Below are positions 26,637 through 36,084 of a DNA stretch of 64,000 nt, in pieces (within the stretch, counting starts at the first letter, position 1; every line of letters begins with the position of its first letter). The notes beneath the pieces are model-generated. The model saw nothing but the letters and a program-made list of their open reading frames with translations. It did no database searches and was not told where the DNA came from. The position numbers and the translations under genes were made by a program. This stretch comes from Vibrio aquaticus (lineage in GTDB: Bacteria > Pseudomonadota > Gammaproteobacteria > Enterobacterales > Vibrionaceae), in NCBI RefSeq assembly GCF_003970385.1, contig NZ_RXZH01000002.1:372001-436000 (forward strand). The letters are read 5' to 3'.

Positions 26637-27998
26637 TTAGCAGATAACTTTAACGGCTAGACCACCTTGAGAAGTCTCACGGTATTTCGCGTTCATGTCT
26701 TTACCTGTCTCTAGCATGGTTTCGATAACCTTATCTAGAGAAACAGTAGGAGCCGAAGAACGACGTAGCGCCATACGAGTCGAGTTAATCGCTTTTACAG
26801 CAGCAATACCGTTACGTTCGATACATGGAACCTGTACCTGACCAGCAACAGGGTCACAAGTTAGACCTAGGTTGTGCTCCATTGCGATTTCAGCCGCCAT
26901 ACATACTTGCTCAGGGCTACCACCCATAAGCTCAGCAAGGCCCGCTGCCGCCATAGAACATGCCACGCCAACTTCACCCTGACAGCCAACTTCAGCGCCA
27001 GAGATAGAAGCGTTACGCTTGTAGAGACCACCGATCGCGCCTGAAGCGGCGAAGTAACGGATGTAATCTTTCTCTGTTACCGTTTGGATAAACTTGTCGT
27101 AGTAAGCCAGTACCGCAGGGATAATGCCACACGCACCGTTCGTTGGTGCAGTAACTACGCGGCCACCTGCTGCGTTTTCTTCGTTTACCGCGAAAGCGAA
27201 CATGTTTACCCAATCAACCACAGACATTGGATCGTTAGTGGTTTTCTCTGAAGTAAGCAGTTGCTGGCGAAGTGCTGCAGCACGACGTGGTACACGTAGT
27301 GGCCCAGGAAGAATACCTTCAGTATTCATGCCGCGGTCCATACACTCACGCATTGTCTTCCAGATGTTTGCAAAGTAAGTGCGAGACTCTTCGTCAGAGT
27401 GCAGCGCCGCTTGGTTTTTCATTACTAGCGTGCTGATAGAAAGACCATTCTCTTTACACTGGTTCACTAGCTCTTCAGCTGTTGTGAATTCGTAAGGAGA
27501 TTTAATTGGGTTCTCTTCTTCTTTGCCGAAGTGCTCTTCATCAACGATGAAACCACCGCCGATAGAGTAATAGGTTTTTGAGTACGCGTTTTCGTCGCCG
27601 ATCCAAGCGTGGATCTGCATGCCGTTTTCGTGCAGCTCAAGGTTAGTCGTATGGAAGTTCATACCACCATCTTTCGGGAACGATACTGTGTGACAGTGCA
27701 TGCCAACAGGAAGGCGCTCAGTTTCTTCTACGCGAGCAATGAAGCCCGGAATAGAATCGATATCGACTTTCTCAGGCGTATTGCCAGCAAGACCCATGAT
27801 GATTGCGATATCTGTGTGGTGACCTTTCCCTGTCAGTGATAGTGATCCATATACGTCAACGGTGATTTTAGTGATGTCGCGCAATTTTCCCATTGAGCGT
27901 AAATCATCAATAAACTCTTTACCCGCTTTCATTGGGCCTACTGTGTGAGAACTAGAAGGACCAACACCGATTTTATAGATGTCAAAAACACTAATCAT
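26637..27998 (-). CDS. sdaA: L-serine dehydratase (iron-sulfur type)
   Basis: Deaminates L-serine to pyruvate and ammonia. 453 residues, the single-chain form. Seen: MISVFDIYKIGVGPSSSHTVGPM at the N-terminus, the TAPTNGACGIIPAVL and SGAEVGCQGEVGVACSMAAAG segments, and NLGLTCDPVAGQVQVPC, which together provide the cluster cysteines. It lies downstream of sdaC on the same strand with a 96-base gap that contains a hairpin; a GAGGTA ribosome site precedes the ATG. It works with SdaC to import and use serine. Confidence 0.95.
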   Translation of the reverse strand: MISVFDIYKIGVGPSSSHTVGPMKAGKEFIDDLRSMGKLRDITKITVDVYGSLSLTGKGHHTDIAIIMGLAGNTPEKVDIDSIPGFIARVEETERLPVGMHCHTVSFPKDGGMNFHTTNLELHENGMQIHAWIGDENAYSKTYYSIGGGFIVDEEHFGKEEENPIKSPYEFTTAEELVNQCKENGLSISTLVMKNQAALHSDEESRTYFANIWKTMRECMDRGMNTEGILPGPLRVPRRAAALRQQLLTSEKTTNDPMSVVDWVNMFAFAVNEENAAGGRVVTAPTNGACGIIPAVLAYYDKFIQTVTEKDYIRYFAASGAIGGLYKRNASISGAEVGCQGEVGVACSMAAAGLAELMGGSPEQVCMAAEIAMEHNLGLTCDPVAGQVQVPCIERNGIAAVKAINSTRMALRRSSAPTVSLDKVIETMLETGKDMNAKYRETSQGGLAVKVIC

Positions 27999-28018
27999 AT
28001 CGATTACCTCAAAAGAAA

Positions 28019-28044
28019 GCCTCCCAAGGGGAGAGGGAGGCTTA
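28019..28044 (-). terminator. attenuator-like hairpin between sdaC and sdaA
   Basis: On the minus strand GCCTCCC-TCTCCCCTT-GGGAGGC is followed by TTTCTTTT, then the sdaA ribosome site. It probably lowers but does not stop read-through from sdaC. Confidence 0.7.
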
Positions 28045-28094
28045 TTATTATCGTTATATTCTTGGATTAATCAGACTTTATAAAAGTGTCTAGA

Positions 28095-29348
28095 TTAAAG
28101 AGCGCCGTAGATTACAGAAGTAATTGCCGCAATACCACAAAGAGCTGTGAAAACTTGCACAGGTGCTGAAGTTTTGTACTTAGCCATTGCTGGTACTTTC
28201 TGCATCGCGAATACAGGCATTAGGAACAGGATAGCTGCAATCATTGGAGCACCCATTGTTTCAATCATGCCAAGGATGCTTGGGTTAACGATAGCGACAA
28301 TCCAAGTTGTTACCACGATGAAGATTAGAGAGGCTTTTTCAATCTTGCCTACTGATGCACCAGAGCGAGATTTAACAAGACCAACTAGACCTTCGTGAGC
28401 ACCTAGGAAGTGACCAAAGTAGCTTGAAGTGATCGCTGCGAAAGCCACTAGAGGACCCATGTAAGAGATAAGTGGAGATTCGTGAACGTTCGCTAGGTAA
28501 GAAAGAACAGAGATGTTTTGCTCTTTCGCCATTGCTAGCTGCTCTGGAGACAGTGAAAGCACTACAGAGAATACGAAGAACATTACGAAGCCCATTAGCA
28601 TCATTGCTGCGCCACCAGTGATCGCGTCAGTTTTCTTAACTGCGTCATCACCGTAAACACGACGTTGCTCTTTAGAGAACTGAGAGATAACCGGGCTGTG
28701 GTTGAAAGAGAACACGATGATTGGGATTGCTAGCCACACAACAGATGGCATTGCTGACCAATCAGGTGCAACTGACATCATTGAGCTGTTCCAATCTGGG
28801 ATTAGGTAGAAAGAAAGCGCTAGCAGGATTGCAACCAGTGGGTAAACCAGTGCGGATGTTGCTTTAAGCATTAGTTCTTTACCAAATACAACACCAGCAG
28901 TCATAGCAGCGATTAACGCACCAGAAAGTAGCCAGCGAGGAATTGATTCCATACCCATTTGGTTCACTAGGAACGAGTCAACCGTGTTAGTGATACCAAC
29001 ACCGTAGATAAGAACGATTGGGTAGATAGCGAAGAAGTAAGCAAAAGTGATGATGTTTGCGCCAGTCTTACCAAAGTGTTCTTCAACAGTATCTGTGATG
29101 TCTGCGTCTGGGTTCTTAGCAGAAAGAACGAAACGAGCTAGAGATTTGTGAGCGAACCATGTCATTGGTGCTGCAATTAGAGCAAGGATAACTAATGGCC
29201 AGAAACCACCTGCACCTGCTTTAATTGGAAGGAAAAGTACGCCAGCGCCTACGGCAGTACCGAAAAGTGACAGACACCAAGTGAAGTCCTTGTAAGAGAA
29301 CTTACTAGGATTTTGTGCGGACGAAGCCGCAGAAGTTGTAGTATTCAT
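28095..29348 (-). CDS. sdaC: serine/proton symporter SdaC (HAAAP family)
   Basis: A 417-residue inner-membrane transporter with about 11 hydrophobic segments. The FTWCLSLFGTAVGAGVLFLPI segment, the SPVISQFSKEQRRVYGDDAV loop and the SYFGHFLGAHEGL segment are SdaC-like. It is first in the sdaC-sdaA unit. A long AT-rich leader with a palindrome (29512-29528) lies upstream. Confidence 0.93.
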   Translation of the reverse strand: MNTTTSAASSAQNPSKFSYKDFTWCLSLFGTAVGAGVLFLPIKAGAGGFWPLVILALIAAPMTWFAHKSLARFVLSAKNPDADITDTVEEHFGKTGANIITFAYFFAIYPIVLIYGVGITNTVDSFLVNQMGMESIPRWLLSGALIAAMTAGVVFGKELMLKATSALVYPLVAILLALSFYLIPDWNSSMMSVAPDWSAMPSVVWLAIPIIVFSFNHSPVISQFSKEQRRVYGDDAVKKTDAITGGAAMMLMGFVMFFVFSVVLSLSPEQLAMAKEQNISVLSYLANVHESPLISYMGPLVAFAAITSSYFGHFLGAHEGLVGLVKSRSGASVGKIEKASLIFIVVTTWIVAIVNPSILGMIETMGAPMIAAILFLMPVFAMQKVPAMAKYKTSAPVQVFTALCGIAAITSVIYGAL

Positions 29349-29511
29349 TTTGTGATACTCATTTTTGGGAACAGGAAATAAGTCAGGTGCAATTTTGCAT
29401 AAAAATCTTGCACAAAAAATAGATCTAAATCATGAATTGATATGACTTATAACATGATATGTCAAAAAGGAGTTTTTGGTCACGAAAATACCGTGCCACT
29501 GGTGATTTATG

Positions 29512-29528
29512 CTAATGCGTGGCATTAG
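29512..29528. promoter_or_regulatory. perfect palindrome upstream of sdaC
   Basis: CTAATGC-GTG-GCATTAG, with 7-bp arms, lies about 165 bases before the sdaC start in a 290-base AT-rich region between nudL and sdaC. It has the shape of an operator for a dimeric regulator; the regulator is unknown. Confidence 0.45.
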
Positions 29529-29638
29529 TTTATCTAATTTAACAATGAAATTATTTAGAGCACTTCAAAAGAAAACGTTTGCCTTATTGATAAGTAATTT
29601 AGCTAATGTGAATGGAAATTGTACATTCGTCATTTTTA

Positions 29639-30247
29639 TTAACATTGATGCATAATATGTTTCTGCATCGAGTCGATGATTTGGGCGGTCATTCCCCAGA
29701 TAAAGTGGTGTTGATATGACATGCCGAAGACCCGATGTGAAAAATTATTAATCCGAAATCGTTGACTGTGTAATTGCTGTCTGTCTAACAGGATTCTTAT
29801 TGGGACTTCAAAGACTTCATCTACTTCATTGGCATCAATTTGAGCGGTGTAGGTGGGATCGACAAAAGCCAGGTACGGGGTGACCGTGAATTGGCTGATG
29901 GTCACGAGCTCGGGCATTTGACCAAATATCGTGATGTGCTCGCGTCCGATCCCAATTTCTTCATGAGTTTCTCTTAAGGCAGTATCTGACAAATCGATAT
30001 CGCTTGTTTCATATTTACCGCCGGGGAAGCTGACTTGTCCTGGATGGTGTTTTAGATGGCGAGCGCGCTTGGTGAAGATGACGCAAAGCCCGTGGTCACG
30101 TTCGACAAAACCGATCAAAACAGAGGCCTTACGTAGTTTCGAATGATCCAAGTGTGAGACGCGCCGCAATGCCTCTTGATGGTAACCAACCGTCTGATGC
30201 AGCTGAAATCGTTGAATGAGGTGATTTTTATTTAACTCTGACAACAC
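29639..30247 (-). CDS. Nudix hydrolase (CoA pyrophosphatase, NudL-like)
   Basis: 202 residues. The Nudix box is clear: GGKYETSDIDLSDTALRETH followed by EEIGI, matching G-x5-E-x7-REUxEExGU. The preceding LKHHPGQVSFPGG is the UPF0035/NudL-type lead that marks CoA pyrophosphatases. It is expected to cleave CoA to phosphopantetheine and 3',5'-ADP. It is divergent from the H-NOX gene. Confidence 0.88.
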   Translation of the reverse strand: MLSELNKNHLIQRFQLHQTVGYHQEALRRVSHLDHSKLRKASVLIGFVERDHGLCVIFTKRARHLKHHPGQVSFPGGKYETSDIDLSDTALRETHEEIGIGREHITIFGQMPELVTISQFTVTPYLAFVDPTYTAQIDANEVDEVFEVPIRILLDRQQLHSQRFRINNFSHRVFGMSYQHHFIWGMTAQIIDSMQKHIMHQC

Positions 30248-30331
30248 GTTAGCTCCTGTTTCTATTTGAAAAAGCCCAGAATATGGCTCATGCTTTCTAC
30301 TACATCATTTAACGCAAGGATGGCGTCACCT

Positions 30332-30874
30332 ATGAAAGGCATCATTTTTACCGAGTTTATGGATCTGGTTGAGCAAAAATTTGGCTTAGAAACATTAGAC
30401 AATGTTTTGCTCGAAGCTGGTGATAGTGGTGTCTATACTGCCGTGGGAAGTTACGACCACCGCAATCTGGTTAAGCTTATTGTCCAGCTTAGTAAGACTA
30501 CCGGTATTTCTCCAGAAGACCTTCAACGCGTCTTCGGCCAGTCCGTTTTTAGTAATTTATACAACTCCTTACCATCTAATAATAGCTTACAAGGATGTAA
30601 AACGAGTTTTCAGTTCATTCGTTTGGTTGAAGACTACATCCATATCGAGGTCAAAAAACTCTACTCGGAAGCCAATCCGCCAAGATTTGACTTTATTTCA
30701 GAAACTGAAGGTGAGCTAGTGTTTGATTATCATAGCGCGCGATGTATGTCTCATGTTTGTCTCGGATTGCTTGAAGGGTGCGCCGACTTTTTCAATGAGC
30801 AGCTGGCCATTGAAATGAGCTGCATGAACGATGGCGGGAACCAAGTACGATTTAAAGTTAACGTGGTAGGGTAA
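30332..30874 (+). CDS. hnoX: H-NOX heme nitric-oxide sensor
   Basis: A 180-residue heme-binding NO sensor from ATG 30332 (MKGIIFTEFMDLVEQKFG), the usual family start; ATG 30320 would add four residues. Seen: the proximal heme ligand His104 in DYIHIEVKKLY, and the Y133-H-S135-A-R137 (YxSxR) motif that holds the heme propionates. The adjoining kinase starts 3 bases later, so the two are co-translated. In Vibrio harveyi the equivalent pair feeds NO into quorum sensing. Confidence 0.95.
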   Translation: MKGIIFTEFMDLVEQKFGLETLDNVLLEAGDSGVYTAVGSYDHRNLVKLIVQLSKTTGISPEDLQRVFGQSVFSNLYNSLPSNNSLQGCKTSFQFIRLVEDYIHIEVKKLYSEANPPRFDFISETEGELVFDYHSARCMSHVCLGLLEGCADFFNEQLAIEMSCMNDGGNQVRFKVNVVG

Positions 30875-30877
30875 TCG

Positions 30878-32575
30878 ATGTCGGGTGAGTCTCCCTTAGA
30901 ACGTAAGCTAGCGCGCGAGATCGCTTCGAGAAAAGAGGCAGAACGCCTGCTGGAGCAGAAAAGTCTTCAACTCTACGAAGTCAACCAACATTTGGAACTC
31001 GTGCTCTCTCAGCTCAAACAACAAACCCATAAAGATTTACACAAGCTTCAATTTGAACAGCAAATTAATGAAGCGCTGATCCATTTTGGCCGTGCCTTCT
31101 TAAGTCGTCCACTCGATGATGGCTTAATTTCCAGTTTGTTAGAACGGTTAGAATCTTCTTTTGCTTTATCCAAAGCCAACCTCACGATTGAGAAAGGTTT
31201 AATCTCTACCGTCATGAGTTATCAGTTCGGTGACGATGCTGTTGCAGTCAGCGAGCAGGTCAAACCCTATCCGCTATGGGAAGAAGATCTGCTTAGATTG
31301 CCGATTGAAGTCGACCACCAAGTCGTCGGCGAGTTATCCGTCTTAAAAGACGATGTTGAAATCAGTGATGAGTTTGTTGTCAGCCAAATGCTGTTGGTCG
31401 GAGAGTTACTCTGTAACGCCATAAGTCGTCAGATTATATTAACTAATAACCAAGAAGCACGGTCTCGTGCAGAAGAGTCGGAGCGCTCTACCAAAGAGTT
31501 CGTCGCGATGATCAACCATGAGCTTCGTACACCACTGAACGGTTTATTAGGCAGTGCCGAACTTTTGCAAGCCACCATATTGGATGAAGAACAACGCACT
31601 TTGCTCACCAACCTGACACATTCCGGTGACCTGCTACGTCACATCATTAACGATATTCTGGATTTCAGCAAAATGAATGCGGGCATGATGGAGTTGATAC
31701 CCTCTCAGTTCCATTGGCAAGACCTCCGCGAAATGATTTACGGGATTTTTGAACCAAAAGCGAGAGAGAAAGGGATTACGTTTTCCATCGATGAGCAAGG
31801 TGCATTTCCCCAAGCCTTTATTGGTGATTTTGAACGTATTGGCCAAATTCTGGTGAACTTGGCTGGCAATGCGGTGAAGTTTACCAGCGACGGAGGGGTG
31901 AATGTCACCGCCAAGTGGCAAGATAATCAGATGTTTATCTCGGTAGTAGACACAGGAATTGGCATAAAGAAAGAAGCTCAGGCCGCATTGTTCACGCCCT
32001 TTGTGCAAGCAGATCGCACAGCAAAACGGAACTTTGAAGGCACCGGGTTAGGGTTGGCAATATGTAAAAATCTTATCGAGCTAATGAAAGGGACGATCTC
32101 CTTGACCAGTGAGCTCGGCAAGGGCAGTCGATTTGACGTCATGATCCCGCTTAAACAAGCGGTGGTCACTCAGGCCGAAAGTAAAAAGAAACACCTTGAT
32201 GAGAGCGAAAAACCCATCGAGCATTTATCCGTACTGGTTGTTGATGATATTCGCATGAATCAAGTGATTATCAACCAGATGCTGAAAAAGCTCTCCATTA
32301 CGCCAGACATCGCGAGCAATGGCATCGAAGCGATAAAAGCGGTAGGGGGCAATCGCTACGATTTGGTGTTTATGGATTGCCGGATGCCAGAAATGGATGG
32401 TTTCGAGGCAACGGCTTATCTGAGAGAACAAAAGTGTGCTTTACCGATTATTGCGTTGACGGCAGGTACCACGTTGGAAGAGCGTGAGAAATGTATTCAA
32501 AGCGGTATGGACGACATTCTAACCAAGCCATATACCGCAAAAGATTTACGATTAATGATAGAAAAATGGGCTTAA
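30878..32575 (+). CDS. hqsK: H-NOX-associated hybrid histidine kinase (HqsK-like)
   Basis: 565 residues, soluble. An N-terminal coiled coil (1-60) and a sensor-like region (60-185) are followed by HisKA with His214 (FVAMINHELRTPLNG), an ATPase domain with NLAGNAVKFT (N-box, about 327-336), DTGIGI (358-363) and GTGLGL, and a receiver domain (about 450-565) with LVVDD and the phospho-accepting Asp500 (FMDCRMPEMDG). H-NOX with bound NO typically inhibits kinase activity. The receiver suggests output by phosphorelay, in V. harveyi to LuxU. The LuxU target here is inferred from that homologue. Confidence 0.92.
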   Translation: MSGESPLERKLAREIASRKEAERLLEQKSLQLYEVNQHLELVLSQLKQQTHKDLHKLQFEQQINEALIHFGRAFLSRPLDDGLISSLLERLESSFALSKANLTIEKGLISTVMSYQFGDDAVAVSEQVKPYPLWEEDLLRLPIEVDHQVVGELSVLKDDVEISDEFVVSQMLLVGELLCNAISRQIILTNNQEARSRAEESERSTKEFVAMINHELRTPLNGLLGSAELLQATILDEEQRTLLTNLTHSGDLLRHIINDILDFSKMNAGMMELIPSQFHWQDLREMIYGIFEPKAREKGITFSIDEQGAFPQAFIGDFERIGQILVNLAGNAVKFTSDGGVNVTAKWQDNQMFISVVDTGIGIKKEAQAALFTPFVQADRTAKRNFEGTGLGLAICKNLIELMKGTISLTSELGKGSRFDVMIPLKQAVVTQAESKKKHLDESEKPIEHLSVLVVDDIRMNQVIINQMLKKLSITPDIASNGIEAIKAVGGNRYDLVFMDCRMPEMDGFEATAYLREQKCALPIIALTAGTTLEEREKCIQSGMDDILTKPYTAKDLRLMIEKWA

Positions 32576-32598
32576 CTCTGCGTTAAGCCCATCTTAAT

Positions 32599-33966
32599 TT
32601 AGTTGGCAAGCACCGGTAAGATTCGGCTCAGTTTGTCTAGCGTCTCTTGATATTCCGCCTCGCACTGACTGTCTGCGACTAAACCGCCGCCCGCCCAAAC
32701 ATGAAGCTTTCCTTGCTCCGCAACCAGAGTACGAATCGTGATGCTGGTATCCATTCTGCCATGTCGGCTAATGTAGCCAATGCTTCCGCAGTAAGCATTG
32801 CGGCGGTGAGGCTCTAACTCCTCGATAATTTCCATCGCTCGAATCTTCGGTGCACCCGTAATTGAACCGCCCGGAAAAGAGGCTCTAAGCAGGTCCGCAG
32901 GGCAGTATTGCTCATCTAACTCCGCTCGAATGGTACTGACAAGATGATGAACCGCTGGGAAGCTCTCGATATCAAACAGCTTAGGGACATGCACTGTACC
33001 AGGCTTAGCCACACGACCGACATCGTTACGCAGCAGATCAACGATCATCAAGTTCTCAGCTTGATCTTTTTCGGCATTAGCGAGGTCATAAGCCGCTTGC
33101 TTATCAATCGCTTGGTCTTCACTGCGAGGGCGAGTGCCTTTAATCGGCTTAGTCTCGATTTCTCGATCTTTTACCTGCAAGAAACGTTCTGGAGACACAC
33201 TTAAAATTGCCCCTTGCTCGGTACGAACAAACGCAGAAAATGGGCCTTGGTTGACGCTCTCAAGTTTTTGGTAGGCTTGCCACTCACTGCCCTCGTAGCT
33301 GGCCTTAAAACGCTGAGCAAGGTTGATTTGATAGCAGTCACCACTGAGTAAGTATTCTTGTACTTGAGCAAATCGGCTTGCGTAGCTTTCCTTGGTCATG
33401 TTTGACTGCCAGTCACCACTTAGCGTAAATGTTTCCTTGTCGTCGGCTTTTTGCGCACGCAACCAAGATAAGTGTGACTCAACGTTCTCACCCACGATAT
33501 GGGCTTTCTTTTCTTGATGGTCGACAACCAACGCCCAGCTGTACAAACCAATCGCCATATCTGGCGTGGTTAGGTCTTCGTCTGCCAGAGTGGGAATATG
33601 TTCAACACGGCGACCTAAATCATACGAAAAATAGCCTAAGACACCCCCAATAAAGGGCAGGTCGCCTGAATACTCAACATCCGCTAGGTACTGAGCTTGC
33701 AGCTGCTTAATCAGCTCAAACGGGTCGGTCTGAGAGGTTTCTTTGCCCTCTGGTGTGGTGATGTCACTCTCTAAGCCTTTGGTTGTAATGGTTGCAATTG
33801 GCTTTGCTACCAAAATATCAAAACGGCTATCGATGTGAGTCGACGAAGGGGAGCGTAACAACATCGCCCACGGGAGTGACTCAATGTTCGCAAAATATTG
33901 GATCGCAAGATCGTCTTGATAGTCGATCGGTTTGATTTCTAAGCAATTTGGCGTGATGTTATTCAT
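32599..33966 (-). CDS. pabB: aminodeoxychorismate synthase component I
   Basis: Makes 4-amino-4-deoxychorismate for folate synthesis, with PabA as glutaminase. 455 residues from ATG 33966 (MNNITPNCLEIKP); the frame extends upstream only to a TTG. Seen in the chorismate-binding domain (about 190-450): SGDCYQINLAQRF, PERFLQV, KPIKGTRPR, EKDQAENLMIVDLLRNDVG, SFPGGSITGAPKIRAMEIIEE and GSIGYISRHGRMD. PabB rather than TrpE is favoured by the N-terminus and overall shape. It is divergent from the fumarase gene. Confidence 0.92.
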   Translation of the reverse strand: MNNITPNCLEIKPIDYQDDLAIQYFANIESLPWAMLLRSPSSTHIDSRFDILVAKPIATITTKGLESDITTPEGKETSQTDPFELIKQLQAQYLADVEYSGDLPFIGGVLGYFSYDLGRRVEHIPTLADEDLTTPDMAIGLYSWALVVDHQEKKAHIVGENVESHLSWLRAQKADDKETFTLSGDWQSNMTKESYASRFAQVQEYLLSGDCYQINLAQRFKASYEGSEWQAYQKLESVNQGPFSAFVRTEQGAILSVSPERFLQVKDREIETKPIKGTRPRSEDQAIDKQAAYDLANAEKDQAENLMIVDLLRNDVGRVAKPGTVHVPKLFDIESFPAVHHLVSTIRAELDEQYCPADLLRASFPGGSITGAPKIRAMEIIEELEPHRRNAYCGSIGYISRHGRMDTSITIRTLVAEQGKLHVWAGGGLVADSQCEAEYQETLDKLSRILPVLAN

Positions 33967-34135
33967 TTGTTTAATTTGTGACAAAGAGATCGTTGATTAC
34001 GTGGCGTGTTGAGGAAAGCAAGAGTATCATATTGGCATCAAAAGTCGCTACACCAGCGTTTACCAACATAAAAACAGATAAGTAAACGTTTTGTTCGGCT
34101 GTAAAAAGGAAGCACTAATAATAACGAGGTACGCA

Positions 34136-35653
34136 ATGACCGTAATTCGCCAGCAAGATGTGATCAGCAGTGTTGCTGATGCGCTTCAATACATTTCTTA
34201 TTACCATCCACTAGACTTTGTTCAAGCCCTAGAAAAAGCCTATCACCGTGAAGAGAGCCAAGCAGCGAAAGATGCGATTGCTCAAATCCTGATTAACTCT
34301 CGCATGTCGGCAGAAGGCCATCGTCCAATCTGTCAAGATACGGGTATCGTAACGTGTTTTGTGAATGTCGGTATGGGTGTTCAATGGGACTCGACTGACC
34401 TAACGGTTCAACAGATGGTCGATGAAGGTGTTCGTCAAGCTTACACCAACTCTGATAACCCACTGCGAGCTTCAGTACTTATGGACCCTGCAGGCAAGCG
34501 AATCAATACCAAAGACAACACGCCTGCGGTTGTTCACATCAATATGGTTCCGGGTAATAACGTTGAGATTCAAATTGCGGCTAAAGGCGGCGGTTCTGAG
34601 AACAAAACCAAAATGGTGATGCTAAACCCTTCTGACGATGTGGCAGAGTGGGTTGAAAAAACACTGCCAACAATGGGGGCGGGCTGGTGTCCACCGGGTA
34701 TGCTAGGTATAGGCATTGGCGGTACGGCTGAAAAAGCGGCGGTACTGGCAAAAGAATCACTGATGGAACATATCGATATTCAAGAGCTTATCGATCGTGG
34801 CCCTGAAAACGCAGAAGAAGAGTTACGACTAGATATCTTCAACCGCGTTAATAAGTTGGGTATCGGCGCACAAGGTCTTGGCGGTCTAACAACCGTTGTT
34901 GACGTTAAGATCAAAACAGCACCGACGCACGCAGCATCTAAGCCAGTGTGTTTGATCCCGAACTGTGCGGCAACTCGTCACGTTCATTTCACTCTTGATG
35001 GCAGTGGCCCTGCAGACTTAACGCCACCAAAACTGGAAGAATGGCCAGACATCACTTGGGAAGCAGGTGAAAACACTCGCCGTGTTAACCTAGATGAAGT
35101 GACTCAAGCAGACGTTGAACAGTGGAAGACTGGTGAAACGGTCCTACTGACAGGTAAAATCCTAACGGGTCGTGATGCGGCGCATAAGCGTATTCAAACC
35201 ATGCTACAAAACGGTGAAGGCTTACCTGCAGGCGTTGATTTCAAAGGTAAGTTTATCTATTACGTTGGCCCAGTAGACGCTGTTGGTGATGAAGCGGTAG
35301 GTCCTGCGGGCCCAACAACGTCAACACGCATGGATAAGTTTACCGACATGATGCTAGAAGAAACCGGCATCATGGGCATGATCGGTAAAGCTGAGCGTGG
35401 TCCTGCAACGGTTGAATCAATCAAGAAACACAAAGCGGTTTACCTAATGGCTGTGGGCGGTGCGGCTTACTTGGTTGCAAAAGCGATCAAGAAAGCACGT
35501 GTTGTTGCGTTTGAAGATTTGGGTATGGAAGCCATTTACGAGTTTGAAGTAGAAGATATGCCAGTGACGGTTGCGGTTGACTCTGAAGGGGCAAACGCAC
35601 ACCAAATCGGCCCAGACACTTGGAAGGTGAAAATCCAAGAGATGGAAGCGTAA
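34136..35653 (+). CDS. class I (iron-sulfur) fumarate hydratase
   Basis: Reversible hydration of fumarate to malate. 505 residues from ATG 34136 (MTVIRQQDVISSV), with CGAGG 6 bases upstream. Seen: cluster ligand region HRPICQDTGIVTC, AAKGGGSENKTKMVML, WCPPGMLGIGIGGTAEKA, the CLIPNCAATRHVHF segment, and the C-terminal beta-part with VGPAGPTTSTRMD. It is the shorter, single-chain type with fused alpha and beta parts, distinct from class II FumC. A single gene. Confidence 0.93.
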   Translation: MTVIRQQDVISSVADALQYISYYHPLDFVQALEKAYHREESQAAKDAIAQILINSRMSAEGHRPICQDTGIVTCFVNVGMGVQWDSTDLTVQQMVDEGVRQAYTNSDNPLRASVLMDPAGKRINTKDNTPAVVHINMVPGNNVEIQIAAKGGGSENKTKMVMLNPSDDVAEWVEKTLPTMGAGWCPPGMLGIGIGGTAEKAAVLAKESLMEHIDIQELIDRGPENAEEELRLDIFNRVNKLGIGAQGLGGLTTVVDVKIKTAPTHAASKPVCLIPNCAATRHVHFTLDGSGPADLTPPKLEEWPDITWEAGENTRRVNLDEVTQADVEQWKTGETVLLTGKILTGRDAAHKRIQTMLQNGEGLPAGVDFKGKFIYYVGPVDAVGDEAVGPAGPTTSTRMDKFTDMMLEETGIMGMIGKAERGPATVESIKKHKAVYLMAVGGAAYLVAKAIKKARVVAFEDLGMEAIYEFEVEDMPVTVAVDSEGANAHQIGPDTWKVKIQEMEA

Positions 35654-35784
35654 TTGCTGATTCGATTGTAAAACTTGTGAGAAATAGCTGATTTAATTAG
35701 CGAATATTTGACAAAGGTGGAGCATAAGCTGCACCTTTTGTTTATATAATCACTTCATCTGAAATTTATACGTCAGGAGCAGCA

Positions 35785-35970
35785 ATGCCACGTTTTATCC
35801 AAATCCTACAACTGATCATCGCAGTGGTTGTGGGTGCCTTTGTCGGTTATGACCTCATTCTTCACGGCATCAGTATCTTTGATGAAAAATACGTCACGAT
35901 TACTTGTGTGCTGTTTGGTCTGCTTGAAATTGCACTGTTTGTTATCTATAAGCTGATTGAAGACGATTAG
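35785..35970 (+). CDS. small membrane protein, two membrane segments
   Basis: 61 residues, with TCAGGAGCAGCA upstream of the ATG, a strong ribosome site. Hydrophobic segments at about 5-26 and 38-56. Unknown function. A terminator follows at 35990-36022. Confidence 0.75.
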   Translation: MPRFIQILQLIIAVVVGAFVGYDLILHGISIFDEKYVTITCVLFGLLEIALFVIYKLIEDD

Positions 35971-35989
35971 GGGCTCACCCTCATCCGTT

Positions 35990-36022
35990 AAAAAGCCTCT
36001 GATTTTATCGGAGGCTTTTTTG
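35990..36022 (+). terminator. terminator after small membrane protein gene
   Basis: AAAAAGCCTC-TGATTTTATC-GGAGGCTTTTTT forms a stem with a T-run. Confidence 0.88.
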
Positions 36023-36084
36023 TTCATATAAGATTAATATTGGATCCGCTAAGCTGATATCGATTGAATAAAAAGAGATTATGA

